Shown in pieces: positions 23,481-34,388 of a DNA stretch of 64,000 nucleotides. Location of the stretch: positions 2,480,001 to 2,544,000 of the forward strand of contig JAQFVV010012537.1 in NCBI GenBank assembly GCA_028023455.1, given 5' to 3'. The position numbers and the translations under genes are program-made. Positions within the stretch are counted from its first letter, which is position 1, and each line of letters begins with the position of its first letter. The stretch is from Epiperipatus broadwayi. Its lineage: Eukaryota; Onychophora; Udeonychophora; Euonychophora; Peripatidae. Under the pieces are notes generated by a model. The model worked only from the letters and a program-made list of their open reading frames with translations, had not been told where the DNA came from and did no database searches.

Positions 23481-24430
23481 CGGATGATATAAATGTACAT
23501 GTTCACACTAATAAAAAAAACCCCTAGTAAACATATCATTTAACTAATAATCACAAATATTTTTAATCAGCTGGCACATAAGCAGTCATTGTTTTCATTA
23601 TAAAAACACTAACATCAGAGGAAATATATTTTTAGTGAGATATGTAACATAAGGAATAACATTTTTATTGATTGATTATTGTATTAATGTTTTAGTCAAA
23701 AAAAAAAATGCTTTTGGTTCAATTTAGGTTTGATTCTTTTCATTATGGAATTCCTTTTTGTCTCTCTTTGGCGGCGCAAATTGTAAACCAGTATATTATA
23801 AAAAATTGGATTTGGTTATTTCTAGAATCATGTATATGTGGTGTATGCATAGAATTAAAAAAAAACAATGCCTACAGATCTTGATCATAATTTTAAAAGC
23901 TTTGTTAACAAACATTTCTATATGAGAGAGAAAAGAGCCATTATTAGAGAATAAGACCCCCAAACATTTTTGGAATGCAAAAATAATTAATTTTGTGAGA
24001 ATTAATAAACAAATAAAATTTGTTGAACATCTTGAAATTTCAGAATTAACATTGTCACCAGATATAAGTACAACTTAATTAATTATAAAATCATATCTCC
24101 TTAGGTAAAGAATAAAGGCAGTTCTTATTTTTAATAACCTCTGTATTGACAACCAAATATAAATCATATATATATTACTCACCAAAACAGCTTCGGACTC
24201 TCACAGCACCTTTTTTTAAAAATGTTCTTCATTGAAAGAGCAAAGTTTACTGCTTTATTACTGAAAGTAGTATCCCTCATTCTATAAAAAAAGAAAATAT
24301 TTTAATAATATGCATATAATTAATAAATAATATATATAATTTAAATAATACGTATAAAAGACAGTCTTTAATGGTATAAATTTTACTAATTAAACATTAT
24401 AGATTGTTTCCATTTATACCTTTTTGTTTA
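23481..24430. other. AT-rich stretch, nothing recognised
   Basis: No open frame or repeat that I can support. Confidence 0.5.
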
Positions 24431-24440
24431 CTAAAGTTGA

Positions 24441-24695
<255 letters not shown>

Positions 24696-24906
24696 TCAAT
24701 TCAATTCAATATCCATTTATTATGTGCATTTCAACATTTACACTTTAACAGAAATACACAATAAAAAAAAAAAAAATAATAATAATAACAATGATAATAA
24801 TTAAAATTTTAAAAAAAAACAATTATAATCAAATACAAGCTAAATACATAAAATTATATATACATATATGTTCATAACTATACATTTAGTTGTTTTTTAA
24901 CATTCA

Positions 24907-26218
24907 TCACAAATTGATCGCAATAATATCAATATTATTAAAAGTTAGATTATATACCATTTGCAATCTATTAATAACTGATTTACCAAAGAAAGTATTT
25001 TTACATATACTAATCTTGAAAGTTTGCATTTCTCTTAATAAGCGACAAGGTACTTTCAATTCTATTTTTGATATACAGTTACTGACATCAATTTTCACAT
25101 CAATCAACTTTTTCAGTAATATCATATCCTTCAACATTCTCCTTTCTTTCAATACTGTTTTGACAGTTTGACATTCACCCATTATTAATTTATTAAATCT
25201 TTTTTCAATATTATATATTTTAGACTGAATATTAATCAGATTGAAGTTCCATATACAAGAATTATATTCTAAAACTGTAACAACAAGAGAAAAAAGTAAC
25301 CTATATTTTATGGAAATAGATAAATCTCTCCCATATCTCAAAATACAGCCCATCTTTCTGTATGCTTTATTAATAATACATTTAATATGTGCATTAAAAG
25401 TAAAATTGCTACAAAATATAATTCCTAAATCAGATACAGTCTCTTTATATTTAATAACACCATTCTCAATTTTATATTGATAAACAGATTTTTCAGTTTT
25501 ATTAGTATAGGAAACAATGCATGTTTTATTAATGTTAATCTCCATGTTGTTATGCCTACACCATATAATAAAACTATCTATATCCTTTTGAACCTCAATA
25601 TGATCACTATAAGTAATAATTCTTTTAAATAACTTACAATCATCAGCATAAGTAAGTATCATACTATTTTTTATGCTATGATCAAGATCACACATATAAA
25701 CATTAAAAAGCAATGGTGCTAATATTCCACCCTGAGGAATACCTATCATATTATCAAAAAAAGAGAATTAGTTTTATCCATATGTACATAAGATTTTCGA
25801 CCCCTCAAATAATTGGAAAACCACTCAACTAAATGAGGACTAACACCCAACATTTTAAGTTTATACAAAAGTCTAATATATGAAACTTTGTCAAATGCCT
25901 GAGTCATATCAAAATATACAACATCTAATTGCTTCTGATCAGATAAGGCATGAGCAATATGATCAGATATCACCATTAAATTAGTTTCAGCAGATCTACC
26001 AGGTAAAAAACCATGCTGATAACTAGGTAATACCTTAATCATATCTACAATAATATTACTATAAATACACCTTTCATAAATTCTAGCAAAAGGTGACAGA
26101 ATTGAAATAGGTCTATAATTACCCGAATCAGATCTATCCCCTTTTTTAAAAATTGGTATGATTTTAGCTATCTTAAATATATCAGGAATAATAGTTTTCT
26201 CAATAATAATAATAATAA
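24907..26218 (-). pseudogene. LINE reverse transcriptase (Jockey/CR1-like), frameshifted
   Basis: The first part, 26218 down to about 25755, has KKGDRSDSGNYRPISILS, YQHGFLPGRSAETNL and VVYFDMTQAFDKVSY (RT motif A, catalytic D). The second, 25749-24907, has IGIPQGGILAPLLFNVYM and LTYADDCKLF (catalytic YADD), then a C-terminal region with LGIIF, Y..LLFSLVVTVLEYNS and LYN.EKRFNKL-type segments. The two parts are in different frames, shifted in a T run near 25755. The N-terminal endonuclease is absent through 5' truncation. Domain order and motifs fit Jockey/CR1-superfamily non-LTR elements. Confidence 0.85.
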
Positions 26219-26249
26219 TCGTAGAAAAGTTGAATATATAATAACAATA

Positions 26250-27290
26250 ATAATTAGTGATGCTTCATTATTTATATGTGTAATAAATTATCTAACATCT
26301 ATACGTATGGGTTTTGAAAAAAAAATACACATTAAATAAATATGCGTGTTATTATTTTAGTTTAAATGTAGTGTCAGTAGAATGCAACACAATTATGACT
26401 TTTAATTAGTGTCAATACACATTCATAATTGTGCACGGATTAAGGTATTAAATATGGTATTCTATAATATTTTCACCCAGAAATTTCTATTACATTTATA
26501 AACAAACACAAATCTCCATCATCGCATGACTGCTTACAAAAGCAATTTTGCTTAACTCTTCTCCAAAGTCTTTACTGTAAGCTTAAATAATTAATAGATC
26601 AATGAATTCCCTTCTCAGATCAGTTTCTAAATTTAGCCTTCATCAGTAAGGAATAGGATTCATGTCTGAAACAAATGCACTTATAGATGTAGCAGATATC
26701 ATTTTATTTAATTATAAATTCTTTGAAATTCCAAAAAAAAAAAAAAAATTAGATTTTGAACCCAAGCCAATTTGCATATAGAATTATATAGATCTCACAA
26801 CAAGCTAGTTTCTACATATTTTTCTGATAATTTCATCACATTTTATGCCTATAACTTTATTTTAAAAACTTTATTTTATTCTATGACCAATATTAATTTT
26901 ACTTGACTTTGTCATATGTTTCCTCATATGTTTTCAAGAATACTGTTTTTCAATCTATTCTATAGTCTTCTATTAAAAGATTGAAGTTTGAGTAATCAGT
27001 GGATGCTAAATGATACAGAATAACAATAACTCCATCCACAGACTCAGTTATACAATTGATGACTTTAGTGTGAAAAAAATAGTAAGTGTAAATCTATAAG
27101 ACTAAGGCAACATCAAACAAAAAAATGTTTCATGAAAACTATCAAAACACTAATTTACTTGACAAAGATAGTTCCATTTAAAATTTATGCTTACTGAAAC
27201 AAGAGTAGTCTTGCTATTTAGATGAATGTATCTGTTTACTGTTTTATAGAAATGCATTTAATTATTATTAATGTTGATATTGTTTGTGTT
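26250..27290. other. AT-rich stretch with one HHR-like motif
   Basis: No gene. Only the motif at 26609-26654 stands out. Confidence 0.5.
26609..26654 (-). ncRNA. Hammerhead-ribozyme-like motif (isolated)
   Basis: Minus strand: ATTCCTTA, intact CTGATGA, a 12-nt stem II region AGGCTAAATTTA (weak pairing), intact GAAAC, TG, ATC, TGAGAAGG. Stem I pairs in most positions. The flanks are too diverged to assign to R1 or R4, though the order matches theirs. Confidence 0.45.
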
Positions 27291-27357
27291 TTCTCCTTAT
27301 ATATATAAAATACATATTTTGCGGGTTCATCCGTGTTAAAAACTTTTAATATTAATA

Positions 27358-27404
27358 TACTGACATTTTGACTTGGTCACACAAGCCATCCACAGAGTTA
27401 TAAA
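27358..27404 (-). ncRNA. PLE hammerhead-like motif, left copy (decayed)
   Basis: Minus strand: ACT, CTGTGGA, CTTG-tgtgac-CAAG stem II, then CAAAATGTC where the right copy has CGAAACGTC. It shares the CTGTGGA deviation with the right copy, so that change probably predates the duplication. Confidence 0.35.
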
Positions 27405-27488
27405 AGATAGAAAGACGGTTGTAGAGGCGCTACAATCACTGATTTGAATAAAATGTTAAAATTCCACCAATAGCAAAAAATGTTAAAT

Positions 27489-27992
27489 TTAGGAATGTTT
27501 TTTAAAAAAATCTTTCCAAATAGGAGGAAGTTTGCATGTATCATCTCGCTTATTGATACAATCTGGCCTTTTAAGTATCTCAATGGCTTCTCTAATTTTG
27601 CATTGGTAGAGATTATCACATCTGGATATGATCCTGGTACTAGAAAAATCAATTTTATGACCTGAATCTATAGTATGGAGTGAGAGTGCTGATGATGATG
27701 ATTGTTGTTTAACTGCATTAGCATGCTCATCTCTCCTAACACTGATGCGATGATTACTCATACCTATGTAAGAAGCTTTACAATTTTTACATGAGATTTG
27801 ATAACACCATGAGATTCAAGAGGGATTGAATCCTTAGGCTTGGTTATTATATTGCTGATCTTTTGATGAGCAGAAAATGCTGTATCTATATTATAGTGTT
27901 TTAATATACGTCCGATACTGTCTGTAGTTCCTTTTACATATGGAACACAAATCCTAATAGCTGATTTATCATCTTTTTGTTTCTTATTTTGT
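27489..27992 (-). pseudogene. PLE GIY-YIG endonuclease, left copy
   Basis: The frame reads SAIRICVPYVKGTTDSIG, then ITKPKDSIPLESHGV, then shifts. Relative to the right copy, GGTGTCTATC has lost one C (near 27808), which breaks the GVYQISC..C segment before YIGMSNHRISVRRDEH. The C-terminal part (27761-27489) then continues open with EAIEILKRPDCINKRDD. It is the single-strand endonuclease domain characteristic of PLEs, here inactivated. Confidence 0.8.
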
Positions 27993-29060
27993 CTATTTTG
28001 GGCTTGAAATAAGGCTTTTTTTTATAAATTTGTAATTATAACTATTTGCTAATAAAACACTATTAATATGATTTATTTCTTCTTTCAGATGTGTCTCATC
28101 TGAAAGGTTAATTGCTCTATTTAAAAGAGTTTTGGCTACAGAAACTATCTGAGTTGGGTGATGATGAGAATGGAAATGCAAATATCTGTCTGTGTGTGTA
28201 TCCTTTCTGTAAATAGAAAAAGATAAACTATTTGGTGTTCTGGTGACTAGAACATCAAGAAAAGGGAGTTTTCCATCAGACTCTGTCTCCATTGTAAATT
28301 TAATATGAAGATGCATATTATTTAAATGTAAGAAAAAATCATCTAATTTATTTTTTCCATGTTGCCATAGGACAAAAGTGTCATCTATGTATCTGAGCCA
28401 AATGAGAGGTTTTAAGGATGATTCTAAAGCACGAGTTTCTATATATTCCATGAATAAATCAGCTATTACTCCTGAGATAGGTGAGCCCATAGGAGTACCA
28501 AAAACTTGTCTGTAATGCTGTCCATTGTATACAAAATATGTATTTAAGAGACAATGTTTAATTAAAGCAATAATATGGTCTGGTAAATTGCAACGTTGTG
28601 AGATTATATTTAAAGCTTCATCAATTGGAATGTTTGTAAACAAAGACACGACATCAAAACTGACCAGAATGTCATTAGCATTAATTTTTAAACTTTTTAA
28701 AACAGAAATAAAATGAAGAGAGTTTTTAATATATGATTTAATAGATGGGATTGTAGGTTTAATGAAATCCGATAAGTATCTGGCTAAAATATGAGTTGGA
28801 GAACTTATTGCACTTACTATTGGACGAAGGGGGGTATCTGGTTTGTGAATTTTTGGAAGTCCATAAAATTTTGGACAGACACAAGATTTTTTATGAGGGA
28901 TTATTTTATTTTTTATCTCTGTTTCAATAGGTGATTTATTAATAATAGCTTTTGTTGTTTTTTCCAAATACGTAGTATGATATCTTTTTGATAGTTTATA
29001 AGTTTTATCATTAAGCAGATCTAAAATTTTATTATGGTAAATGTTACGATCCATTACAAC
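27993..29060 (-). pseudogene. PLE reverse transcriptase, left copy (5'-truncated)
   Basis: An uninterrupted RT frame of about 355 codons. Counting from the open frame start at 29096, YGLPKIHK is at residues 78-85, VSFDVVSLFTNIP (motif A) at 145-157, FGTPMGSPISG at 199-209, RYIDDTF (catalytic DD) at 235-241 and FLDV at 279-282. The first ~14 residues of that open frame are antisense of the right copy, so the real PLE sequence starts at VVMDR. The N-terminus upstream of this is missing. At the 3' end an A run has 8 residues where 7 would keep RT and endonuclease in one frame. Confidence 0.9.
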
Positions 29061-29340
29061 TGATGGAAAACTCCCTTTTCTTGATGTTCTAGTCACCAGA
29101 ACACCAAATAGTTTATCTTTTTCTATTTACAGAAAGGATTCACACAGAGACAGATATTTGCATTTCCATTCTCATCATCACCCAACTCAAATAGTTTCTG
29201 TAGCCAAAACTCTTTTAAATAGAGCAATTAACCTTTCAGATGAGACACATCTGAAAGAAGAAATAAATCATATTAATAGTGTTTTATTAGCAAATAGTTA
29301 TAATTACAAATTTATAAAAAAGCCTTATTTCAAGCCCAAA
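29060..29340 (+). pseudogene. PLE RT C-terminus, right copy
   Basis: Starts abruptly within DGKLPFLDVLVTRTPN and continues SFSIYRKDSHRDRYLHFHSH and ILL.SYNYKFIKK. It is almost identical to residues 274-365 of the left copy. The A run here has 6 residues, one short of the in-frame 7, so the frame is lost at the RT-endonuclease junction. Confidence 0.85.
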
Positions 29341-29837
29341 ATAGACAAAATAGGAAACAAAAAGATGATAAATCAGCTATTAGGATTTGTGTTCCATATG
29401 TAAATGGAACTACAGACAGTATCGGACATATATTAAAACGCTATAATATAGATACAGCATTTTCTGCTCATCAAAAGATCAGCAATATAATAACCAAGCC
29501 TAAGGATTCAATCCCTCTTGAATCTCATGGTGTCTATCAAATCTCATGCAAAAATTGTAAAGCTTCTTACATAGGTATGAGTAATCGTCACATCAGTGTT
29601 AGGAGAGATGAGCATGCCAATGCAGTTAAACAACACTCATCATCATCAGCATTCTTACTCCATACTATAGATTCAGGTCATAAAATTGATTTTTCTAGTA
29701 CCAGGATCATATCCAGATGTGATAATCTCTACCAATGCAAAATTAGAGAAGCCATTGAGATACTTAAAAGGCCAGATTGTATCAATAAGCGAGATGATAC
29801 ATGCAAATTTCCTCCTATTTGGAAAGATTTTTTTTAA
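29335..29837 (+). pseudogene. PLE GIY-YIG endonuclease, right copy
   Basis: Open in one frame from the Q-rich linker (QNRQNRKQKDD) to the stop at 29835-29837. GVYQISCKNCKASYIGMS holds the GIY-YIG core with the paired cysteines typical of PLE endonucleases, followed by RHISVRRDEHANAV, DSGHKIDF and REAIEILKRPDC. The domain looks complete but is severed from an RT by a 1-nt frameshift and the truncation. Confidence 0.85.
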
Positions 29838-29935
29838 AAAAACATTCCCAAATTTAACATTTTTTGCTATTGGTGGAATTTTAACATTTTATTCAAATCA
29901 GTGATTGTAGCGCCTCTACAACCGTCTTTCTACCT

Positions 29936-29986
29936 TTTATAACTCTGTGGATAGCTTGTGTGACCAAGTCGAAACGTCAGTATATT
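29936..29986 (+). ncRNA. PLE hammerhead-like motif, right copy
   Basis: TATAACT, CTGTGGA (CUGAUGA with two changes), stem II CTTG-tgtgac-CAAG, GTCGAAACGTC, AGTATA. The GAAAC-G-U-C end fits the minimal 2-bp stem III plus GTC cleavage triplet of PLE-type hammerheads, and stem I pairs with a one-base bulge. The altered first core suggests it is inactive or only related. Confidence 0.45.
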
Positions 29987-30079
29987 AATATTAAAAGTTT
30001 TTAACACGGATGAACCAGCAAAATATGTATTTTATATATTTAACCCGTGCAAATCTTCATTTTAACATATATATATATA

Positions 30080-30450
30080 TTTAAATTTAATATTTTTAAT
30101 AGCTAATATAGATGTAAATCAATTAGCAAATAAGATCACTGCTGTATATATGAAGTTAAATCCGCAGTCAAGGTGTATTGATGTGCAGTAACCAATCAAT
30201 CCAGTTCTTCAGGTTGAAGGAAAACAATAGCAAACTGGTCCAAGCTATTACTAATCAACAGGAGGCCTCTTTTTGATCAGTCACTCAACTTGTATGTTTG
30301 AACCAATAGCTGGACAATATAGCTATAAGAATTGAGATGTAATGTATAGTAACGTTTTTTACACAGCAATTGAAGTTAAGACTCTTACATCAGCAAATCA
30401 TGTGTATTAAATTTTTAATGGTTAATATAGATGTAAATCAATTTGTAAAT
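30080..30450 (+). repeat. R3 repeat pieces
   Basis: ATTTTTAATAGCTAATATAG, ATGTAAATCAATTAGCAAAT, GATCACTGCTGTATATATG and CAGTCAAGGTGTATTGATG. A second start copy (TTTTTAATGGTTAATATAG) at 30411-30450 runs into the TATC array. A palindromic R3 pair is at 31.78-31.99 kb. Confidence 0.6.
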
Positions 30451-30459
30451 GGATGACCA

Positions 30460-30780
<321 letters not shown>

Positions 30781-30784
30781 ATTT

Positions 30785-31125
30785 ATATGATATAGAAGAT
30801 TTGAATAAAGATTTTCAAGCTCCAATCAGCCATCCACTCTATCTCATACAACTGATATACATGGCAACATATGTGTGAAGAAGATAAATTATCTCCAATA
30901 AATGTATTTTATGCTGAACCATCACTCATCTGTTAGTTCAGATCATCATCTCCCACTCGTATATGTAGTCAAAGCTTGGTTTATATCAAGATAAGCAAAT
31001 ATTCACATTTTAATGCATAGATTTCAATCTACTCCATCCTCCAACTCTTCAGCCATCCATACCATTAAAAATATGATGATGGAACACCCAAAACCCTTGT
31101 TAATGCCAGTATAATTGTCATTCCC
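30785..31125 (-). mobile_element. R2 copy, inverted
   Basis: Minus-strand R2 landmarks: GATGATGGAACACC, GGAGTAGATTGAAA, CAGATGAGTGATGGTTCAGC, CATATGTTGCCATG and GAGATAGAGTGGATGGCTGA. The HHR-like block is at 30896-30937. Confidence 0.65.
30896..30937 (-). ncRNA. Hammerhead-ribozyme-like motif in R2 (mutated)
   Basis: Minus strand: CTAA, CAGATGA (U4 to A), stem II GTGAT-ggttc-AGCAT with one mismatch, AAAA for GAAA, ATACATTTATTGG. Both cores are changed. Confidence 0.35.
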
Positions 31126-31169
31126 ATTTTGACTTTAACAATATAAATGTCATTCCCATGTTGACTTTA

Positions 31170-31770
31170 ATAATATTGACCTTAGCAAGCGATTTGGGCA
31201 TTCCATCATCAGATTTTCAAAGGTATGGATGATTGAAAAGTTGGAGGGTTGGAGTAGATTGAAGCCTGCCCATTAAAGTGTGAAAATATATTATCTTAAT
31301 ATAAGCTGAAAACTGATTATATATGTGAGTGGGAGATTATGATCTGGACCAACTGATGAGTGCTGGTAAATATTGGCATTGACTAGGGATTTGAGGGTGC
31401 TGGTAAATATTGGCATTAACTAGGGATTTGGGTGTTCCATCATCAGATTTTTTAGAGGTATGGGTGGCTAAAGGGTGGAGTAAATTAAAGCCTGTCCATT
31501 AAAATGTGAATATTTGTTGTCTTAATATAAACTGAGAACTGATTATGAATGTGTGTGGGAGATGATGATCTGGAGCAACTTATGAGTGCTGGTTCAGCAT
31601 GAAATACATATATTGGAGATCATTTTTGTTTTTTTACATGTGTGTTGTCATGTGTATGAAGTAGAGAGAATGGCTGGAGAGAATTTGAAAGTCTATGTTC
31701 TAATCCCTTATATTACATCTGGACTTCAAATATATAAAAATATACTTGTATTTAAAATATTATATATGTG
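31170..31770 (+). mobile_element. Two tandem R2 copies
   Basis: Copy one (31170-31375) has TTGGGCATTCCATCATCAG through GGACCAACTGATGAGTGCTG and is truncated inside the HHR block. A short duplicated linker (GGTAAATATTGGCATT.ACTAGGGATTTG) follows. Copy two (31420-31770) runs from GGTGTTCCATCATCAG to the tRNA-like AAGTCTATGTTCTAATCCC. The copies are head to tail. Confidence 0.7.
31575..31616 (+). ncRNA. Hammerhead-ribozyme-like motif in R2
   Basis: GCAA, CTTATGA (one change from CUGAUGA), stem II GTGCT-ggttc-AGCAT (5 pairs), intact GAAA, ATA-CA-TAT stem III, A17, TTGG. The truncated copy at 31348 retains the unmutated CTGATGA with CCAA before it. Confidence 0.5.
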
Positions 31771-31775
31771 TGTGA

Positions 31776-32010
31776 AAATTAATTAGTAAATGGAATCACC
31801 GTTATATATACGAAGTTAATTCCACAGTCAAAGTGTATTGATGTGCAGAAAACCAATCAGACCAGTTTTGCAGATTGAATGAAAATGATAACAGAACTAA
31901 TCTTATTGGTTGCTGCCCATCAATACACTTTGGCTGTGAATTTAACTTGTTATATAAATACAGTGATCCCATTTACTAATTAATTTACAGCTATATTAAC
32001 CATTAAAAAT
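31776..32010. repeat. R3 palindrome
   Basis: AATTAATTAGTAAATGG..ATCAC and CACAGTCAAAGTGTATTGATG (31776-31848) pair with CATCAATACACTTTGGCTG and GTGATCCCATTTACTAATTAATT (31915-31985) across a ~65-bp loop. Confidence 0.75.
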
Positions 32011-32425
32011 ATTAAATTGAAATATATATATATATTAGTGTCTATTTATAGTACTAATTATAATAAAAGTATAATAAATATATGGCAATAATAATATTAG
32101 TAAATTAGCCAAATTTTTATACTTTTCTTCACACCCTTGCTGAATATTAAACAAAATGGACCTTCTCAAGTAGGACTATTTGTTTAATAGACGAATGCAT
32201 TGTTGTGAGATTTTTTTATAATTTTACTCATATATTTTTATTATATTGTAGGGCAAACATTTTAATAAATGGGAATTCGTATTTAAAATCTAATAAAATT
32301 TGCAGTTACGATATATATATATAATATATAAAGAGCCTGCTACTAGCTCTAAACAAGCTTAATTTTTTTTATTTATGATAAATGCTACAAGAGAAAATAT
32401 ATGAAGCCTTTATCTATGATGGTCC

Positions 32426-32471
32426 CCATGCCCAGACTGATTTCAAGCTATGGCTCTCATCAGTGAGGAGC
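32426..32471 (-). ncRNA. Hammerhead-ribozyme-like motif, left arm of R4
   Basis: Minus strand: CTCCTCA, intact CTGATGA, stem II GAGC-cata-GCTT (four pairs with a G-U at 10.1), intact GAAA, T-CA-G stem III with the closing A-U, GTC triplet, TGGGCATGG. Both cores and the cleavage triplet are intact; stem I has four pairs before a mismatch. Confidence 0.6.
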
Positions 32472-32907
32472 TAGGACATAAGATTCAAAATATTAACTCA
32501 AGCCAAGCATTTATCTAATTCTTAAATATTAAAAAAAAGATCCAAATCTTCAGACACCTACATGTCTTCAAACTCAGCTCTTTAACCAAAGAAACTATAT
32601 GAACCTGAACTAAATTCAGAGATCCCATATATTAGTAGGTTTAGCAATATAGGCAAGCTATATATGTCATGTGATATATGACTGATTTTTACTATTATAA
32701 TTTTGCTATTAGGGCTTTGGCTATATTAAATTGCTAAGCCTACTAATATATAAGATCTCTAAATTTAGTTCAGGCTCATATAGTTTCTTTGGTTAAAGAG
32801 CTGAATTTGAAGACATGTTAGGTGTCTGAAGATTTGGATCTTTTTTCTAATATTTAAGAATTAGATAAATGCTTGGCTTGAGTTAATATTTTGAATCTTA
32901 TGTCCTA

Positions 32908-32955
32908 GCTCCTCACTGATGAGAACCATAGCTTGAAACCGGTCTGGGAATGGGG
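32908..32955 (+). ncRNA. Hammerhead-ribozyme-like motif, right arm of R4
   Basis: GCTCCTCA, intact CTGATGA (32916-32922), stem II GAACC-ata-GCTT with one mismatch, intact GAAAC, CG, GTC (32942-32944), TGGGAATGGGG. This is the mirror copy of the left-arm motif, so either transcription direction across R4 gives one sense HHR. Confidence 0.6.
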
Positions 32956-33130
32956 ACCATCATAGATAAAGGCTTCATGTATTTTCTCTTGTAGCATTTA
33001 TCATAAAAAAAAATTAAGCTTGTTTAGAGCTAGTAGCAGGCTCTTTATATATTACATATTGGTAATACAAGCTATATAGGTCATGTGATATATGACTGAT
33101 TTTTATTATTATAATTTATATTGTAATAAT

Positions 33131-34110
33131 TTAATGATTGTTCAGATAGAAATATTTTAATATGTTTTTCAATTTATAATTATTTAATTAGAAAGCGCTT
33201 GCTAGGATAGGGAAGAGAAAAAGAGAGAGATAGAGAGAAAATTAATATTTATTTTATGATCTTTAAAAGATAGGTCATCTGAATATGTACTTGAAATAAA
33301 AATACTAATTAAATACAGAGAATAATATTTATTGAGAAATTTGTGTATGAAAAAAAAGCCAATACTATCAATTAGTCTTCTTATCCAAAAGAAAGAAATG
33401 TAAGGTAGGGACGTCTTTCATGTTATGTTTTATTTAATATATATTTAGAGTTATTAAGTGATTGAGAGGATGCAATTAATATTATATGTCATTTATATAA
33501 GAATTGTTGTGGTAGATTGGGATGATAATTAACATACTGAAGAAGCTTTTAAAAATTTGGAATGAAAATAAAATGTAAAGAAATAAAAATGAAAAACAAA
33601 AAAAAAATGTTACAAGAACACATTAGGCACAAAGTCATATAGTATGGTAGTGCTTTTAATATTTGAAAAGTTATAAATAGGGATAAACAAATCAGAGAGA
33701 AATATACAGTAGAAAAACACTTTTAATAAAAGTAAATTAGATTTACAAGTAAAGACCATTGAGTATTTTATCAGGTGTATTGATTAATATAAACAAAAAT
33801 ATGGAAGACAATTAGGAAATTTGTTCAATGTGGTTTAGTGATGAATTCAATAACTAAAGATCTATGAATACAGCTTGGCTCTATTATTTTCAAATGTCAT
33901 ATGACTCTCAAGTGAGAAAATGTTCAATTTATTTTTATTAGAAAATATTAGAGAAAAAGTTATGGAGCTTGAAAGTCTGTGTTCAAATCCCCTACATGAA
34001 TTATGCTTGTATTTCAAATATTACACACTTATATGTGGATGTGAAAAAGATATGTTGGGAAGATAAGATTGGAAATAGTGGTTAAAAAAAGCTAGCAAAA
34101 ATTATAAAGA
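33131..34110. other. AT-rich stretch with an R2 3' fragment
   Basis: The only match is GAGCTTGAAAGTCTGTGTTC followed by AAATCCCCTA near 33968-34003 (R2 tRNA-like end). No gene seen. Confidence 0.5.
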
Positions 34111-34117
34111 GAAAATA

Positions 34118-34388
34118 AACATCACATGATCACCATTTCTTATGCTCGCTTATAACTGTTATTAAAACAAGCAAAATTCTCTATACGTATTGCCACTCAG
34201 TTCAAGTCAGAGTAATCAATGGATGCCTGAAGACTCCTCACCGAAGAAGGCCCAAGCCAGAAACTAGTCTGGGGATATTGGATAAGTAGGCACTAGATGG
34301 GGATTTTATGCACAAGCCTTCTAGCATCCATTGATTACTCTGGCTTGCACTGAGTGGCAATATATATAGAGAGTTTCGCCTGTTTTTT
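34118..34388. mobile_element. R1-derived hairpin with HHR-like motif in loop
   Basis: Starts with ATCACATGATCACCATTTCT. AAAACAAGCAAAATTCTC...TAATCAATGGATGCC (34164-34227) pairs with AGCATCCATTGATTACTCTG...GTTTCGCCTGTTTT (34322-34386). The ~95-bp loop holds the HHR-like motif and ATGGGGATTTTATGC. It looks like a compact R1 derivative. Confidence 0.75.
34233..34277 (+). ncRNA. Hammerhead-ribozyme-like motif in R1 hairpin loop
   Basis: ACTCCTCA, CCGAAGA (one change from CUGANGA), stem II AGGC-ccaa-GCCA, intact GAAAC, TA, GTC, TGGGGATA. Stem I pairs CTCCTCA with TGGGGAT along six to seven positions. Confidence 0.55.

Larger units (their letters stand above)
27296..30040. mobile_element. Penelope-like element, head-to-head inverted pair
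   Basis: Two PLE copies meet near 29060. The left copy reads on the minus strand (29060 to about 27296, RT + GIY-YIG + 3' region). The right copy reads on the plus strand (29060 to about 30040, from the RT C-terminus on). Their outward-facing 3' regions are near-identical inverted repeats: CAAAATATGTATTTTATATA, AACACGGATGAACC, TAGCGCC/GGCGCTA and CACAGAGTTATAAAAG. Both are 5'-truncated. Inverted and tandem truncated copies are typical of PLE insertions. Confidence 0.9.
32325..33130. mobile_element. R4 foldback, ~360-bp arms, HHR-like motif in each
   Basis: Arms 32325-32686 and 32690-33050: AAGAGCCTGC at 32331 pairs with GCAGGCTCTT at 33036, and the arms run through TAGCTCTAAACAAGCTTAAT, ATGATAAATGCTACAAGAG, GGTCCCCAT, AGTGAGGAGCTAGGACATAA, CAAGCCAAGCATTTATCTAA and ATCCAAATCTTCAGACACCT. 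The centre and the right flank (33080-33115) both carry GTCATGTGATATATGACTGA followed by TTTTTA. No protein is encoded. Arms differ by scattered substitutions. Confidence 0.85.

Noticed and set aside
24890-25480. Plus-strand frames within the LINE
   Set aside because: Antisense of the minus-strand reverse transcriptase.
27480-27665. Plus-strand frames overlapping the left PLE endonuclease
   Set aside because: Antisense shadows of the GIY-YIG domain.
30120-30200. Hammerhead motif in R3
   Set aside because: No CUGANGA/GAAA pair with complementary stems could be found in R3 copies.
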